DNA of 64,000 nt from Proteinivorax hydrogeniformans (lineage in GTDB: Bacteria > Bacillota > Proteinivoracia > Proteinivoracales > Proteinivoracaceae). The translations under genes and the position numbers were made by a program. Positions within the stretch are counted from its first letter, which is position 1. Each line of letters starts with the position of its first letter. The notes beneath the pieces were generated by a model. That model was not told the DNA's origin, made no database searches, and saw nothing but the letters and a program-made list of their open reading frames with translations. The DNA lies in NCBI RefSeq assembly GCF_040515995.1, contig NZ_CP159485.1, forward strand, positions 1,488,001-1,552,000, written 5' to 3'. Shown piece after piece: positions 17,803 through 27,357 of this stretch.

Positions 17803-18585
17803 TTATTTAGTCTTTATGCTCTTAAGTTCTTCTAAAAGGTTTTCATTTTTTATCTTAATGAATGTACCTTTCATCCCTAGTGATCTTGATTCGATAACGC
17901 CTGCACTTTCAAACTTGCGTAAGGCATTAACTATAACAGATCTTGTGATACCTACTCTATCTGCTATTTTGCTAGCCACTAGTAATCCTTCAGTTCCATC
18001 TAGCTCTTCAAATATATGTTCAATAGCTTCTAGCTCAGAGTATGAAAGAGTCGCTACTGCCAATTGTACAATTGCTTTATTTCTAGCTTTTTCTTCAACC
18101 TCTGTAGTTTTTGCTCTGATAATTTCCATACCTACTACAGTAGAACCATACTCACCTAAAAGTAAATCCTCATCGCTAAATTCTTCTCCAAACCTAGCTA
18201 AAACTAAGGTGCCAAGTCTTTCTCCACCTCCAACAATCGGAACGATTGTTGTTAGATTGTTTTCAAACAAGCACTTGTCTTCATCACTAAAAACACATAA
18301 ATCCTTTGACTGGATGTTAGAAGAGGTTTCGATTACTCTAAGTAGGTTTTGATTGTATTCTTCTGGAAAGACACCTTTTGGAAGAACCTCCTCCTTCATA
18401 ATGCTGCATTCATAATCATCCACTATTGAAGACCCAAGGATTTTACCTTTTCTACTTGCAACATAAACATTAGCAGAAATTACATCTCGCAAAACCTCTG
18501 CCACTTCCTTAAAGTCTACCGCTTGTCCACTTGATTTTTGAAGCAATTTGTTAATTCTTCTTGTTTTTGTTAATAAGTCCTGCAT
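17803..18585 (-). CDS. codY: GTP-sensing global transcriptional repressor CodY
   Basis: CodY senses GTP and branched-chain amino acids and represses nutrient-scavenging, motility and other stationary-phase genes in Firmicutes. The 260-residue protein has the N-terminal GAF ligand domain (about residues 1-155) and a C-terminal winged helix with [20 protein letters not shown]. The length matches the family. It is followed by its own terminator and preceded by two good promoter matches. The flagellar operon directly downstream is a classic CodY-linked location. Confidence 0.98.
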   Translation of the reverse strand: MQDLLTKTRRINKLLQKSSGQAVDFKEVAEVLRDVISANVYVASRKGKILGSSIVDDYECSIMKEEVLPKGVFPEEYNQNLLRVIETSSNIQSKDLCVFSDEDKCLFENNLTTIVPIVGGGERLGTLVLARFGEEFSDEDLLLGEYGSTVVGMEIIRAKTTEVEEKARNKAIVQLAVATLSYSELEAIEHIFEELDGTEGLLVASKIADRVGITRSVIVNALRKFESAGVIESRSLGMKGTFIKIKNENLLEELKSIKTK

Positions 18586-18606
18586 TTTTTATTTCCTCCT
18601 AGAAAC

Positions 18607-18636
18607 TTAATATTTTGGTATTTAATTTTGTGTCAA
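18607..18636 (-). promoter_or_regulatory. codY proximal promoter (P2)
   Basis: TTGACA (complement of 18631-18636) is separated by 17-18 bases from ATATTA/TATTAA (complement of 18607-18613). The -35 box is a perfect sigma-A match and the -10 box a moderate one. It lies just upstream of the codY ribosome site (AGGAGG). Confidence 0.55.
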
Positions 18637-18666
18637 TACTAAATTTTTAAAAAATAACTTATCTAA

Positions 18667-18695
18667 ATTTTACAACAACAATCTGTAATTGTCAA
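18667..18695 (-). promoter_or_regulatory. codY distal promoter (P1)
   Basis: TTGACA (complement of 18690-18695), a 17-base spacer and TAAAAT (complement of 18667-18672) form a strong sigma-A promoter. It starts only 5 bases after the xerC stop, so codY can be transcribed independently of the dprA-topA-trmFO-xerC genes. Confidence 0.75.
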
Positions 18696-18700
18696 AGAGT

Positions 18701-19585
18701 TTACGCTCTGGGGTGAAAATTATCATAAACACTTTTTAATCTTTCCTTTGTAACATGTGTATAAATTTGTGTCGTAGTTACATTGGCATGACCTAAAAGC
18801 TCTTGTACTTCTCGAAGGTCTGCACCCCTATCTAAAAGGTGGGTAGCAAAAGAATGTCTAAAAGTATGGGGCGAAACATTCATCTTAAGAGCTTGAATCT
18901 CAACATACTTATCAACTATCCTTCTAATACTCCTATCGGTAATAGGTTTTCCATAACGGTTTAAAAAAACAGCCTTTATATGGTTATTATTTAAGAAATT
19001 TTGTCGTGCATCCAAGTAGTTATGTAAAATATCTTGTGCTTGCCCCCCAATTGGACACAGACGTTCTTTTCGTCCCTTACCAAAGACTTTGACCAAGCCC
19101 CTGCCTAACTGTATATCATCTAATGACATCGAGGCTAACTCCGAAACTCTGATTCCTGACGAATATAACATTTCCATAATTGTTCTATCCCTAAGACCTA
19201 AAAAAGTGCTCGTATCAGGGGACTCTATTAATGATGTAATAGCTTCCACCGACAAAAACTTCGGTAACTTTTTTTCCTGTTTAGGAGTATATATCTTGCT
19301 GATTGGATTTTTTTCAATCAAACCATGTTTATATAGAAATTTATAAAAAGAACGTATCGCAGAAAGTTTTCTTGAGATACTCTTTCTTGAATAACCATCA
19401 TTTTGGAGATGAGCTAAGTATTTTCTTATTGTTAAGTGACTTTCTAGAGCTTTGATGTCCTCTTGTCCTTTAGTAGTAAAGGCTAAAAAAAATCTTAAAT
19501 CCCCTTCATAACTCCTTAAAGTATGAAGGGAACAGTTCTTCTCTACTTTTAAAGACTCTAAGAAATCTTCTAACCAATTAACCAT
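18701..19585 (-). CDS. xerC: Tyrosine recombinase XerC (chromosome dimer resolution)
   Basis: XerC with XerD resolves chromosome dimers at dif. The 294-residue protein has the N-terminal SAM-like DNA-binding domain and a catalytic domain with R146, K170, H240, R243, H266 and the nucleophile Y275 in QIYTHV. The neighbours trmFO-xerC-codY identify it as the XerC/CodV member rather than a mobile integrase. The hslVU genes that often follow xerC are absent here. Confidence 0.93.
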   Translation of the reverse strand: MVNWLEDFLESLKVEKNCSLHTLRSYEGDLRFFLAFTTKGQEDIKALESHLTIRKYLAHLQNDGYSRKSISRKLSAIRSFYKFLYKHGLIEKNPISKIYTPKQEKKLPKFLSVEAITSLIESPDTSTFLGLRDRTIMEMLYSSGIRVSELASMSLDDIQLGRGLVKVFGKGRKERLCPIGGQAQDILHNYLDARQNFLNNNHIKAVFLNRYGKPITDRSIRRIVDKYVEIQALKMNVSPHTFRHSFATHLLDRGADLREVQELLGHANVTTTQIYTHVTKERLKSVYDNFHPRA

Positions 19586-19634
19586 TTTAAAACCACCTTA
19601 CTTATAATAACAGAGGTATTTTTAATTGGCAATA

Positions 19635-20924
19635 CTAGTTATTAATTTTTTTAAACTCTTCTAAAGATTTTAGCGCTCTTTCTGCATATTTACTATATCT
19701 TTCTTTTTTATTTCTTTCTCTTTTTTCTAATGGTTCAAAGATCCCAAAATTAATGTTCATTGGTTGAAAATTTTTAGTTGGTGTTTTTGTAATATATCTA
19801 ATTAACGAGCCAACAGCTGTTTCATCGGGGAAGGAAAGGTTTTTGGTTAGTCCATAGGCCACAGACACACCGGTTGCTACAGCTTCTACATAACCTTCTG
19901 AACCTGTAATTTGCCCTGCAAAGTGTATGTCTTTGGTATCTTTTAGTTTAAGCTGCGAATTTAATAGCTTAGGAGAATTAATATAGGTATTTTTGTGCAT
20001 TACCCCATATCTCACAAAATCTGCATTCTCCAAACCTGGAATCAATCTAAAGACCCTTTTTTGCTCCCCCCATTTAAGATGGGTTTGAAAACCTACAATA
20101 TTATATAAGGTGCCTTCAAGATTATCTTGTCTTAACTGCACAACAGCATGAAACCTTTTACCTGTTTTAGGATCCTCCAACCCAACCGGCTTAAGTGGCC
20201 CAAACAATAATGTCTTTTCTCCTCTTTTAGCCATTTCTTCCACCGGCATACAGCCTTCAAAGTAAATCTCTTTTTCAAAATCTTTTAAAGGAGCTCGCTC
20301 AGCTGCCATTAACTCAGTATAAAAAATGTTATACTCTTCTTCAGTCATGGGACAGTTGATATAATTACCGTCCCCTTTATTATACCTAGAACCGATAAAT
20401 GCTTTGTCAAAATTAATTGATTCTTTAGTAACTATAGGAGCTGCAGCGTCAAAGAAGTATAGGTATTCATCACCAGTTACTTTTTTTATTTCAGCTGCCA
20501 AGGTTTCTGAAGTTAGAGGCCCGCTAGCAATAACAACTGGATCAGAAAATTCTAAGCCATCAACCTCTTTATTTATGATATTAATTTTAGGGTGCTGGCT
20601 AATTTTTGTGGTTACCATTTCGCTAAATTTTTCTCTATCAACAGCTAAAGCACCGCCAGCCGGTACTTTAGTGGCATCAGCACATTCCATTATCAACGAG
20701 TTTAATTCTCTAAGCTCTTGTTTGAGCAGCCCAACAGCATTAGTAGTAGCGCTTGCCCGAAGGGAGTTACTACATACTAACTCCGCAAACTTATCAGTAG
20801 TGTGTGCTGGCGTACTACTGTGTGGACGCATTTCATAAAGATCAACTTCTATTCCCATGTTTGCAAGTTGCCAAGCGCACTCACTGCCTGCTAATCCCGC
20901 TCCAATAACATTTACTTTATCCAT
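19635..20924 (-). CDS. trmFO: Folate-dependent tRNA (uracil-54-C5) methyltransferase TrmFO
   Basis: TrmFO uses methylenetetrahydrofolate and FAD to make ribothymidine at position 54 of tRNA. The 429-residue protein has the FAD-binding GAGLAG at residues 8-13 followed by the typical LYEMRP. Further family motifs are the ELVCSNSLR region and GSEGYVEA near the C-terminus. It lies 11 bases after topA in the conserved topA-trmFO-xerC-codY order. Confidence 0.97.
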   Translation of the reverse strand: MDKVNVIGAGLAGSECAWQLANMGIEVDLYEMRPHSSTPAHTTDKFAELVCSNSLRASATTNAVGLLKQELRELNSLIMECADATKVPAGGALAVDREKFSEMVTTKISQHPKINIINKEVDGLEFSDPVVIASGPLTSETLAAEIKKVTGDEYLYFFDAAAPIVTKESINFDKAFIGSRYNKGDGNYINCPMTEEEYNIFYTELMAAERAPLKDFEKEIYFEGCMPVEEMAKRGEKTLLFGPLKPVGLEDPKTGKRFHAVVQLRQDNLEGTLYNIVGFQTHLKWGEQKRVFRLIPGLENADFVRYGVMHKNTYINSPKLLNSQLKLKDTKDIHFAGQITGSEGYVEAVATGVSVAYGLTKNLSFPDETAVGSLIRYITKTPTKNFQPMNINFGIFEPLEKRERNKKERYSKYAERALKSLEEFKKINN

Positions 20925-20935
20925 TTATTCATCTC

Positions 20936-22993
20936 CTACTTTTTTTCATTTTTGCATTCAGAATTACTACAAACTATTTTCTTTTTCCTGCCCTTTTCCA
21001 CCATAAAACTTCCACATATATCGCATTTTTCTTTTGTTGGCTTATCCCATGATTGAAAATCGCAGTCCGGGTAGGTTGCACAACCGAAAAAGTTTCTTCC
21101 TTTTTTCGTTTTTCTCTCCACTACCTTAGCTTTACCACATTTAGGACAATTAATATCAAGCTCTTTATTGATTGCCTTTGTATTTCTACACTCTGGAAAG
21201 CCCGGACATGCTAAGAACTTACCAAACTTCCCTAACTTATAAACCATCATTCTTCCACACTTTTCACATTCTACATCACTTTCTACGTCTTTTATTTGTA
21301 TATCTTGGATATTTTCCTCTGCTTTGTCTAACTCTTCCTTAAAATCAAAATAGAAGTTTTTAACTAGCTTATCCCAAGGTTTTTGTCCTTCTTCAATCTG
21401 GTCTAGATCTTCCTCCATCTTCGCTGTAAAGGAGGTATCAACAATTTTCGGGAAGTGCTCTACCATTAGGTCATTTACAACATAACCAAGTTCAGAAGGA
21501 GTAAATGTTTTTTTATCTTTTAAAATATAGCCACGCCTTTGTATTGTGTCTATTATAGGAGCATAAGTACTCGGTCTTCCTATACCTTTTTCCTCAAGTA
21601 ACTTTACCAGCATAGCCTCAGAAAACCTAGGCGGTGGTTGTGTGAAATGTTGTTTAGGATAGTACTCTTTGAGAGTTAGAGTATCTTTTTCTTTGACATT
21701 TCCGATAAACATCTTTTCCTCTTTTTCTTCAATATCTTTTCCCTCTATATAAACTTCCATAAATCCCGCAAACTTAAGTTCTGAACCTGTTTGCCTAAAA
21801 ATGTAATCACCGTTTTCAATGTCTATTGTTAAAACATCATGCACAGCCGATTCCATTTGGCTTGCCATAGTTCTGTTCCATATAAGCCTATATAGCTTAT
21901 ACTGATCCTTAGAAAGATAATCTTTTATATCTAAAGGTATATTTTCTAGGTCCGTCGGCCTTATTGCCTCGTGGGCTTCTTGTGCACCTTTTTTATTGTT
22001 GTATCGTCTAGGCTTAGCAGGAAGATATTTTTCTCCATATTTATCCTCTATAGTATTGCGAAGGTTTTCCACAAACCCTTCCGAGAGTTTAGTAGAGTCA
22101 GTCCTTATATACGTGATTAAACCGACGGTGCCCTTTCTACCAAGCTTTACCCCTTCATAAAGCTGCTGTGCTACCATCATGGTTTTCTTGGCGGTAAAAT
22201 TCATTTTACGCGCTGCCTCTTGTTGGAGGCTTGAGGTAGTGAAAGGTGGCGATGGATTTCTCTTTCGCTCACTTCTTTTAATTTTTGAAATAACAAAGTC
22301 ATCAGGTTTTAACGATTTTATTATGTTATCAACTTGTTCTTTGTTATCGATTTCAATCTTTTTATTTTTGTATTTGCTTAGCTTACCTAGAATTACTTTT
22401 TTGTCGTCAGTTAGCAGTTCTGCTTCTAAAGACCAATATTCTTTGGGCTCAAAGCTTTGGATTTCTCGCTCTCTATCTACTATCAACCTAACTGCTACGG
22501 ACTGTACTCTCCCCGCACTTAGGCCTCTCTTTACCTTATCCCACAATATCGGGCTAATTTTATAACCTACAATTCTGTCTAACACTCGCCTAGCTTGTTG
22601 TGCATCCACAACATCTTTATTAATGTCTTTTGGATTTTTAAATGCATCCTTAACTGCCTTTTTTGTGATTTCATTAAAAACAACTCTACAACTGTTATCA
22701 GGAACTTTTAAAGCATTAGCTAAATGCCATGAAATTGCTTCCCCTTCCCTATCAGGGTCTGTTGCTAAAAAAACCTTATCTGCCTTTTTGGCTTCTTTTT
22801 TTAACTCCTGCAATACCTTACCTTTTCCACGTATGGTAATGTATTTAACCTCAAAACTATCTAGGTCGATACCCATCTGACTTTTAGGCAAATCGATAAC
22901 ATGACCCATCGAAGCTTTTACCTTATACTTTTTTCCTAAAAATTTATTTATAGTCTTAGCCTTTGATGGCGACTCAACTATGACTAAATTCAT
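20936..22993 (-). CDS. topA: DNA topoisomerase I
   Basis: This type IA topoisomerase relaxes negative supercoils. The 685-residue protein has an N-terminal TOPRIM domain with E7 and the acidic motif D79-P-D81-R-E83, and the catalytic tyrosine Y295 in LITYIRTDS. The C-terminus has three zinc ribbons: two well formed (CEKCG...CPGFPEC and CPKCG...CATYPDC) and one shorter (CDICG...CSNSEC). The length and gene order match Firmicutes TopA. Confidence 0.98.
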   Translation of the reverse strand: MNLVIVESPSKAKTINKFLGKKYKVKASMGHVIDLPKSQMGIDLDSFEVKYITIRGKGKVLQELKKEAKKADKVFLATDPDREGEAISWHLANALKVPDNSCRVVFNEITKKAVKDAFKNPKDINKDVVDAQQARRVLDRIVGYKISPILWDKVKRGLSAGRVQSVAVRLIVDREREIQSFEPKEYWSLEAELLTDDKKVILGKLSKYKNKKIEIDNKEQVDNIIKSLKPDDFVISKIKRSERKRNPSPPFTTSSLQQEAARKMNFTAKKTMMVAQQLYEGVKLGRKGTVGLITYIRTDSTKLSEGFVENLRNTIEDKYGEKYLPAKPRRYNNKKGAQEAHEAIRPTDLENIPLDIKDYLSKDQYKLYRLIWNRTMASQMESAVHDVLTIDIENGDYIFRQTGSELKFAGFMEVYIEGKDIEEKEEKMFIGNVKEKDTLTLKEYYPKQHFTQPPPRFSEAMLVKLLEEKGIGRPSTYAPIIDTIQRRGYILKDKKTFTPSELGYVVNDLMVEHFPKIVDTSFTAKMEEDLDQIEEGQKPWDKLVKNFYFDFKEELDKAEENIQDIQIKDVESDVECEKCGRMMVYKLGKFGKFLACPGFPECRNTKAINKELDINCPKCGKAKVVERKTKKGRNFFGCATYPDCDFQSWDKPTKEKCDICGSFMVEKGRKKKIVCSNSECKNEKK

Positions 22994-23056
22994 CTCCTTT
23001 ACCTCCTATAAAAGCTAAAATTTATTTTATGTAATTTTATCCATCATGTCAATATT

Positions 23057-24151
23057 TTAAATTGGTATATATCTTTGATTTCCATCCTTTTTAATAAGTC
23101 CCTTAATTTCTAGGGTTAATAGGTTAGACAACAATATATCTGAGCTAAAATTGCCATCTTCCATTAATTGATCAAAGGAAATCCTCTGCCCTTTAGCTAA
23201 CCTTAGTATTTCCTGTTCAACTTTTTCTAACTTTACACCATTTGTTTTACCGCTGTCAACAACATTATTATCTTTATTATCAGTATATTCATTTATGATA
23301 TCTTTAAAACTTGTAGCGACAATTGCTCCTTCTTTTATTAAGTTGTTGGTTCCAGTACTTAGTGGGCTATTCACATTTCCTGGGACGCTAAAAACGTCTT
23401 TACCCTGTTCTAACGCGAAGTCAGCTGTGATTAATGACCCACTTCGCTGGGCGGCTTCAACAACAATAATTCCTTTAGAAAGGCCACTTATAATCCTATT
23501 TCTAGCGGGAAAATTTCCTGACAATGGTTTTGCACCGATAGGAAATGTGCTTAGTAATAAACCCTTTTCTTCCATCTCTTTATATAATTTTTTATTTTCT
23601 TGAGGGTATATTTTATCTATGCCACACCCTAAAACCCCTATCGAGCTTCCTTCACCTGATAAAGCTCCCTGATGAGAACACGCATCGATTCCTTTAGCCA
23701 TACCACTGACAATTGTAAACCCATTTCTGCTTAATTGTTCACTTATATCTTTAGCAACTGTTTTTCCATACCACGAGGCTAACCTTGCGCCAACAACACT
23801 TATTTTATTATCATTTTGTAATAAACCTGTATTGCCTTTGCAGAAGAGCGATATCGGAAAGTCATACAATTGTCTTAAAATATCGGGGTACTTAGAATCA
23901 AATATACTAATGATTTCAACATTTTTTTGTTTATACTTAATTATGGTATCCTCAACAGAAAAATTATTCAGATATTTTTTCACCGACGATTTTAATTTCT
24001 GATGATTGCCAAGTCCTGCTTCTAAAAAAACTTGATCAAACCTATTTTTAAAGTCATTTAGAGAGGAACAACCATCTATTATATACATACTTCTTCTAGA
24101 TCCCACCCTGGGGCAATGGGATAAAAAAAGTGCCAGTTCTTTTTTCTCCAA
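23057..24151 (-). CDS. dprA: DNA-processing protein DprA
   Basis: DprA binds incoming single-stranded DNA and loads RecA during natural transformation. The 364-residue protein has an N-terminal helical domain, a Rossmann-like fold with VSGMAKGIDACSHQGAL and the NRIISGLSKGIIVVEA motif, and a C-terminal winged helix. Translation starts at a TTG (24151) behind AAAGGAGGG. Other transformation genes except comM are not in the window, so natural competence is only a possibility. Confidence 0.95.
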   Translation of the reverse strand: MEKKELALFLSHCPRVGSRRSMYIIDGCSSLNDFKNRFDQVFLEAGLGNHQKLKSSVKKYLNNFSVEDTIIKYKQKNVEIISIFDSKYPDILRQLYDFPISLFCKGNTGLLQNDNKISVVGARLASWYGKTVAKDISEQLSRNGFTIVSGMAKGIDACSHQGALSGEGSSIGVLGCGIDKIYPQENKKLYKEMEEKGLLLSTFPIGAKPLSGNFPARNRIISGLSKGIIVVEAAQRSGSLITADFALEQGKDVFSVPGNVNSPLSTGTNNLIKEGAIVATSFKDIINEYTDNKDNNVVDSGKTNGVKLEKVEQEILRLAKGQRISFDQLMEDGNFSSDILLSNLLTLEIKGLIKKDGNQRYIPI

Positions 24152-24223
24152 AACAAACCCTCCTTTACCTAACCTTCATTACCTTTTCTATAAAAACACA
24201 TGTTACACCTTTAAAAAAATGTT

Positions 24224-24270
24224 ACAAGTTAATAAATATTCTTACTAATATGCACAATTATGTAACTTGT
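24224..24270 (-). promoter_or_regulatory. Candidate dprA promoter flanked by an inverted repeat
   Basis: TTGTGC (complement of 24252-24257), a 17-base spacer and TATTAA (complement of 24229-24234) form a plausible promoter. The repeats ACAAGTTA (24224-24231) and TAACTTGT (24263-24270) bracket it symmetrically. TGTTACA also occurs twice, at 24201-24207 and 24220-24226, and GTAAC inverted at 24262-24266. An operator for the dprA-topA block is plausible. Confidence 0.45.
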
Positions 24271-24298
24271 TTTTAGAGATAACACAAAGTGTACAACA

Positions 24299-24331
24299 AA
24301 AAAACAACGACTTAAAAAGCCGTTGTTTTTT
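24299..24331 (-). terminator. Terminator downstream of the aminomutase gene
   Basis: AAAAAACAACG (24299-24309) pairs with CGTTGTTTTTT (24321-24331) around an 11-base loop, giving a stem with A/T runs on both sides. It lies 3 bases past the aminomutase stop and isolates it from dprA. Confidence 0.85.
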
Positions 24332-24333
24332 GT

Positions 24334-25578
24334 TTAATATTCGTATTTAATCTCTCTATTTTCCCAAGTTCTTAATTTTATATGATCTTCTTTAATATCT
24401 AATAAGTAATTAGGAAGCATTGGAGTCTTACCATATCCCTTAGGAGCATTAACTATATAAGTTGGTATTGCAAGCCCACTTGTATAGCCACGAAGGTATT
24501 CCATAATTTCCAATCCATCTTGAACAGTGGTCTTAAAATGACCTGTACCTGCTACGCTTTTTGCGTGGAAGATGTAATAAGGACGGATTCTAACTTTAAG
24601 AAGCTCATGATTAAGTTTTTTCATTACATGCGGATCATTATTGATAGTATTTAGTAAAACAGCTTGGTTCCCCATTACAACCCCTGCTTTAGCTAATTTA
24701 TCAGTCGCTTCTTTAACCTGTTGTGTAATTTCCTTTGGATGGTTAAATTGTGTATTTAAGTAAATTGGATGGTACTTATCTAAGATTCTACATAGCTCAT
24801 CGGTTACACGCTGCGGAACAGTAACTAATGCTCTTGTCCCTAAGCGAATTACTTCAACATGTTCAATTTTTCTTAATTCACCTAGAAGCCAGTCTAATGT
24901 GCTATCTGTGAGCATCAAAGCGTCCCCACCGGTAATTAGAACATCTCGGATCTCAGCATTTTTAGATACATACTCTACAGCTTCTTTTAACTCTTCTTTT
25001 GTTCTATTTTTATCAACTTCGCCGATGTTTCGCCTTCTTTGACAATGTCTACAATACATAGCACATTGATTTGTTACATTTATAATAAGTCGATCTGGAT
25101 ATCTTCTAGTTATTCCTTCTGCTGGCGAAGTAAACTCTTCGCCCATCGGATCTGCATCACCTTCAACAGCTGTAATTTCGGCCATTTGAGGTAGGGAATG
25201 TAATCTAACAGGGCAATTAGGGTCATCTTTGGACATTAACGCACAATAATATGGTGAAACTGTCCACCTGTTTGATTTTCCAGCTTCTATAATCTCATCT
25301 TTTTCTTTGTCAGTTAAATTGATTATTTGGCCTAAGATTTCTACGTCTGAAATTCTATTACTAATTTGCCATTTCCAGTTATTCCAATCTTCTTCTGTTC
25401 CACCTAGAACTTCTAAGATTTTCTTTTTCTGGGCTTCATATTCTTCAGTTATTTTAAAGCCAGTTGGTATGGTTTCCCTGGCCTCTAAGTAAGGTTCTAT
25501 CCTTGATTTTAGTTCTTGTGCCCTCTCTTGGGCAACCGCCTTCTTTTCTGTTCTAGTCAAGTGTTGCTCTTTTGACAT
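24334..25578 (-). CDS. eam: Radical SAM aminomutase, probably glutamate 2,3-aminomutase
   Basis: This belongs to the KamA family of radical SAM, PLP-dependent enzymes that move an amino group from C2 to C3. It starts at the ATG at 25578, behind GGAGGTG, and has 414 residues. The iron-sulfur cysteines are C172, C176 and C179, and the PLP lysine is K384. At the two positions where lysine 2,3-aminomutase has Asp residues that hold the substrate's side-chain amine, this protein has K340 and N377, 37 residues apart. That is the pattern I recall for glutamate 2,3-aminomutase, so beta-glutamate is the likely product. It is monocistronic by its own promoter and terminator. Confidence 0.85.
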   Translation of the reverse strand: MSKEQHLTRTEKKAVAQERAQELKSRIEPYLEARETIPTGFKITEEYEAQKKKILEVLGGTEEDWNNWKWQISNRISDVEILGQIINLTDKEKDEIIEAGKSNRWTVSPYYCALMSKDDPNCPVRLHSLPQMAEITAVEGDADPMGEEFTSPAEGITRRYPDRLIINVTNQCAMYCRHCQRRRNIGEVDKNRTKEELKEAVEYVSKNAEIRDVLITGGDALMLTDSTLDWLLGELRKIEHVEVIRLGTRALVTVPQRVTDELCRILDKYHPIYLNTQFNHPKEITQQVKEATDKLAKAGVVMGNQAVLLNTINNDPHVMKKLNHELLKVRIRPYYIFHAKSVAGTGHFKTTVQDGLEIMEYLRGYTSGLAIPTYIVNAPKGYGKTPMLPNYLLDIKEDHIKLRTWENREIKYEY

Positions 25579-25597
25579 ATTACGCACCTCCATAAAC

Positions 25598-25626
25598 ATT
25601 ATAACACAACCTTATAGGTTACTAAA
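25598..25626 (-). promoter_or_regulatory. Promoter of the aminomutase gene
   Basis: TATAAT (complement of 25598-25603) has an extended TG one base upstream. A weak -35 box, TTTAGT (complement of 25621-25626), lies 17 bases away. The short palindrome AACCTATAAGGTT lies in the spacer and could be a regulator site. The predicted leader is only about 13 bases. Confidence 0.6.
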
Positions 25627-25634
25627 GTTAGAAC

Positions 25635-27335
25635 CTACATTTCCTCTGGAGCTTCTATGCCCAGTAGTGACAAACCATTTTTTAACACTTGCCCAGTTGC
25701 CGCGATTAGTTTTAGTCGTGCCCCTTTTAGAGAATCATTTTCTTCTTTTAAAACTGGGCAGTTATGATAAAACCTGTTAAAATCCTTCGCTAAATCCAAT
25801 AAATATCTAGCTACAATAGATGGCTTTAAGTCACGCAAGGCATCGTTTATTACTACATTAAAGTTTGCAATTCGCTTTGCCAACCCAAACTCATATTCAG
25901 ACTTCATTAGCGACGCATCCCAATTAGTAATTTGACCTGAGTGTTTTCTAAGTATGCTACATATCCTCGCATGTGAGTACTGAACGTAGGGGGCTGTTTC
26001 TCCATTAAAGTCTAAGATTTTGTCCCAGTCAAATACAACATCTTTAACTCGATCATTACTTAAATCGCCAAATATTATAGCACCTATACCTACTTGTCTT
26101 GCAACTTCATCTTTATTAGGTAAATTAGGGTTTTTTTCTTCAATAATATCTTTAGTCAACTGTTCTGCTTTTGATAAAACTTCATCTAAAAAGATTAAAG
26201 TACCTTTACGTGTTGACATTTTTTGTTCCTTAAACCTAAACAAACCAAATGGAACATGCTGGCAATCTTTATGCCACTCAAAGCCTGCAATTGCTAAAGC
26301 TTTGAATAGTTGCTTAAAGTGAAGAGATTGTTCTGATCCAACTACATAAAGCATTTTATCAAAATCATAGGTTTCTTTTCTGTAGATGGCAGCGCATAAA
26401 TCTCTAGTGGCGTAAAGAGTAGCGCCGTCTTTTTTTCTAAGTAGTACAGGAGGGATGTCAAACATATCCAAATTAATTATTAGAGCTCCCTTACTAATTT
26501 CGGTTATTCCTTTACTGATTAGGGTTTCAATTGTATCAGTCATCTTATCATTGTAAAACTGTTCACCTTTAAAACTATCGAAAGTAACATTTAATTTTTC
26601 GTAGATTCTGTTGTATTCAGCTAAACTCAGCTCTCTAAACAGCTTCCACTTTTTAACTCTATCATCAACGCCCTCTTCAAGTTCTTTAAATACCTCTCTA
26701 GCTTCTTCTTCTAAGTCCGGATTCTTTTCAGCTTCATCATGGAACTTAACATAAAGCTGATATAAATATTTCACAGGATCACGCTCTAGTTCATCATCAT
26801 TGCCCCACTTATCGTAGGCAACAATAACCTTGCCAAACTGAGTTCCCCAGTCTCCTATATGGTTAATGCCTACAACCTTATAGCCAAAAAACTCATGTAT
26901 TTTATATAAACTATTTCCTATAACTGTAGAGCGCAAATGACCGATACCAAAGGGTTTGGCAATATTAGGAGCGGAAAAGTCTATAACTACAGTTTTGCCT
27001 TCTCCTTGATCTTCTCCTCCATAGTTTGCTCCCTTATCCAATACTTCTTTAACAGTTTTTTCAATCAAAACTGAGTTGTTGATATAGAAGTTTATATAAG
27101 GACCGACATTTTCAGCTTTTGAAATAGTTTGCGGAAGCTCTTCTAAGGAATCCACTATTTCCTTTGCAATCAAAGGTGGAGCCTTACGATACTCCTTAGC
27201 TTGAGTAAAGGTAGGAAATGCGAGATCTCCAAAACCCTTTTTATTAGGTGTTTCCACAAGTTCTTTTATTTTTTCGATATCTATATTTATATATTTACTT
27301 AATATAAGTGCCACATCGTTTTTATAACTCTCCAT
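25635..27335 (-). CDS. argS: Arginyl-tRNA synthetase
   Basis: ArgRS charges tRNA-Arg. The 566-residue class I synthetase has an N-terminal Add-1 domain. The HIGH-type motif appears as FGIGHLRST, so the first His of the motif is replaced by Gly. The KMSKS equivalent is KMSTRKG, and the C-terminal DALR anticodon-binding domain includes YVQYSHARICSILRK. The length is typical. It lies 22 bases after the amidohydrolase gene, perhaps cotranscribed. Confidence 0.96.
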   Translation of the reverse strand: MESYKNDVALILSKYINIDIEKIKELVETPNKKGFGDLAFPTFTQAKEYRKAPPLIAKEIVDSLEELPQTISKAENVGPYINFYINNSVLIEKTVKEVLDKGANYGGEDQGEGKTVVIDFSAPNIAKPFGIGHLRSTVIGNSLYKIHEFFGYKVVGINHIGDWGTQFGKVIVAYDKWGNDDELERDPVKYLYQLYVKFHDEAEKNPDLEEEAREVFKELEEGVDDRVKKWKLFRELSLAEYNRIYEKLNVTFDSFKGEQFYNDKMTDTIETLISKGITEISKGALIINLDMFDIPPVLLRKKDGATLYATRDLCAAIYRKETYDFDKMLYVVGSEQSLHFKQLFKALAIAGFEWHKDCQHVPFGLFRFKEQKMSTRKGTLIFLDEVLSKAEQLTKDIIEEKNPNLPNKDEVARQVGIGAIIFGDLSNDRVKDVVFDWDKILDFNGETAPYVQYSHARICSILRKHSGQITNWDASLMKSEYEFGLAKRIANFNVVINDALRDLKPSIVARYLLDLAKDFNRFYHNCPVLKEENDSLKGARLKLIAATGQVLKNGLSLLGIEAPEEM

Positions 27336-27357
27336 GCATTAATTCATCCTTCCTATA

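Noticed and set aside
18701-19585. A phage or transposon integrase.
   Set aside because: The recombinase lies in the conserved topA-trmFO-xerC-codY order, has XerC length and motifs, and no mobile-element genes or attachment repeats are nearby.
24334-25578. Annotation as lysine 2,3-aminomutase.
   Set aside because: The two Asp residues required for the lysine side chain are replaced by Lys and Asn, the pattern of glutamate 2,3-aminomutase.
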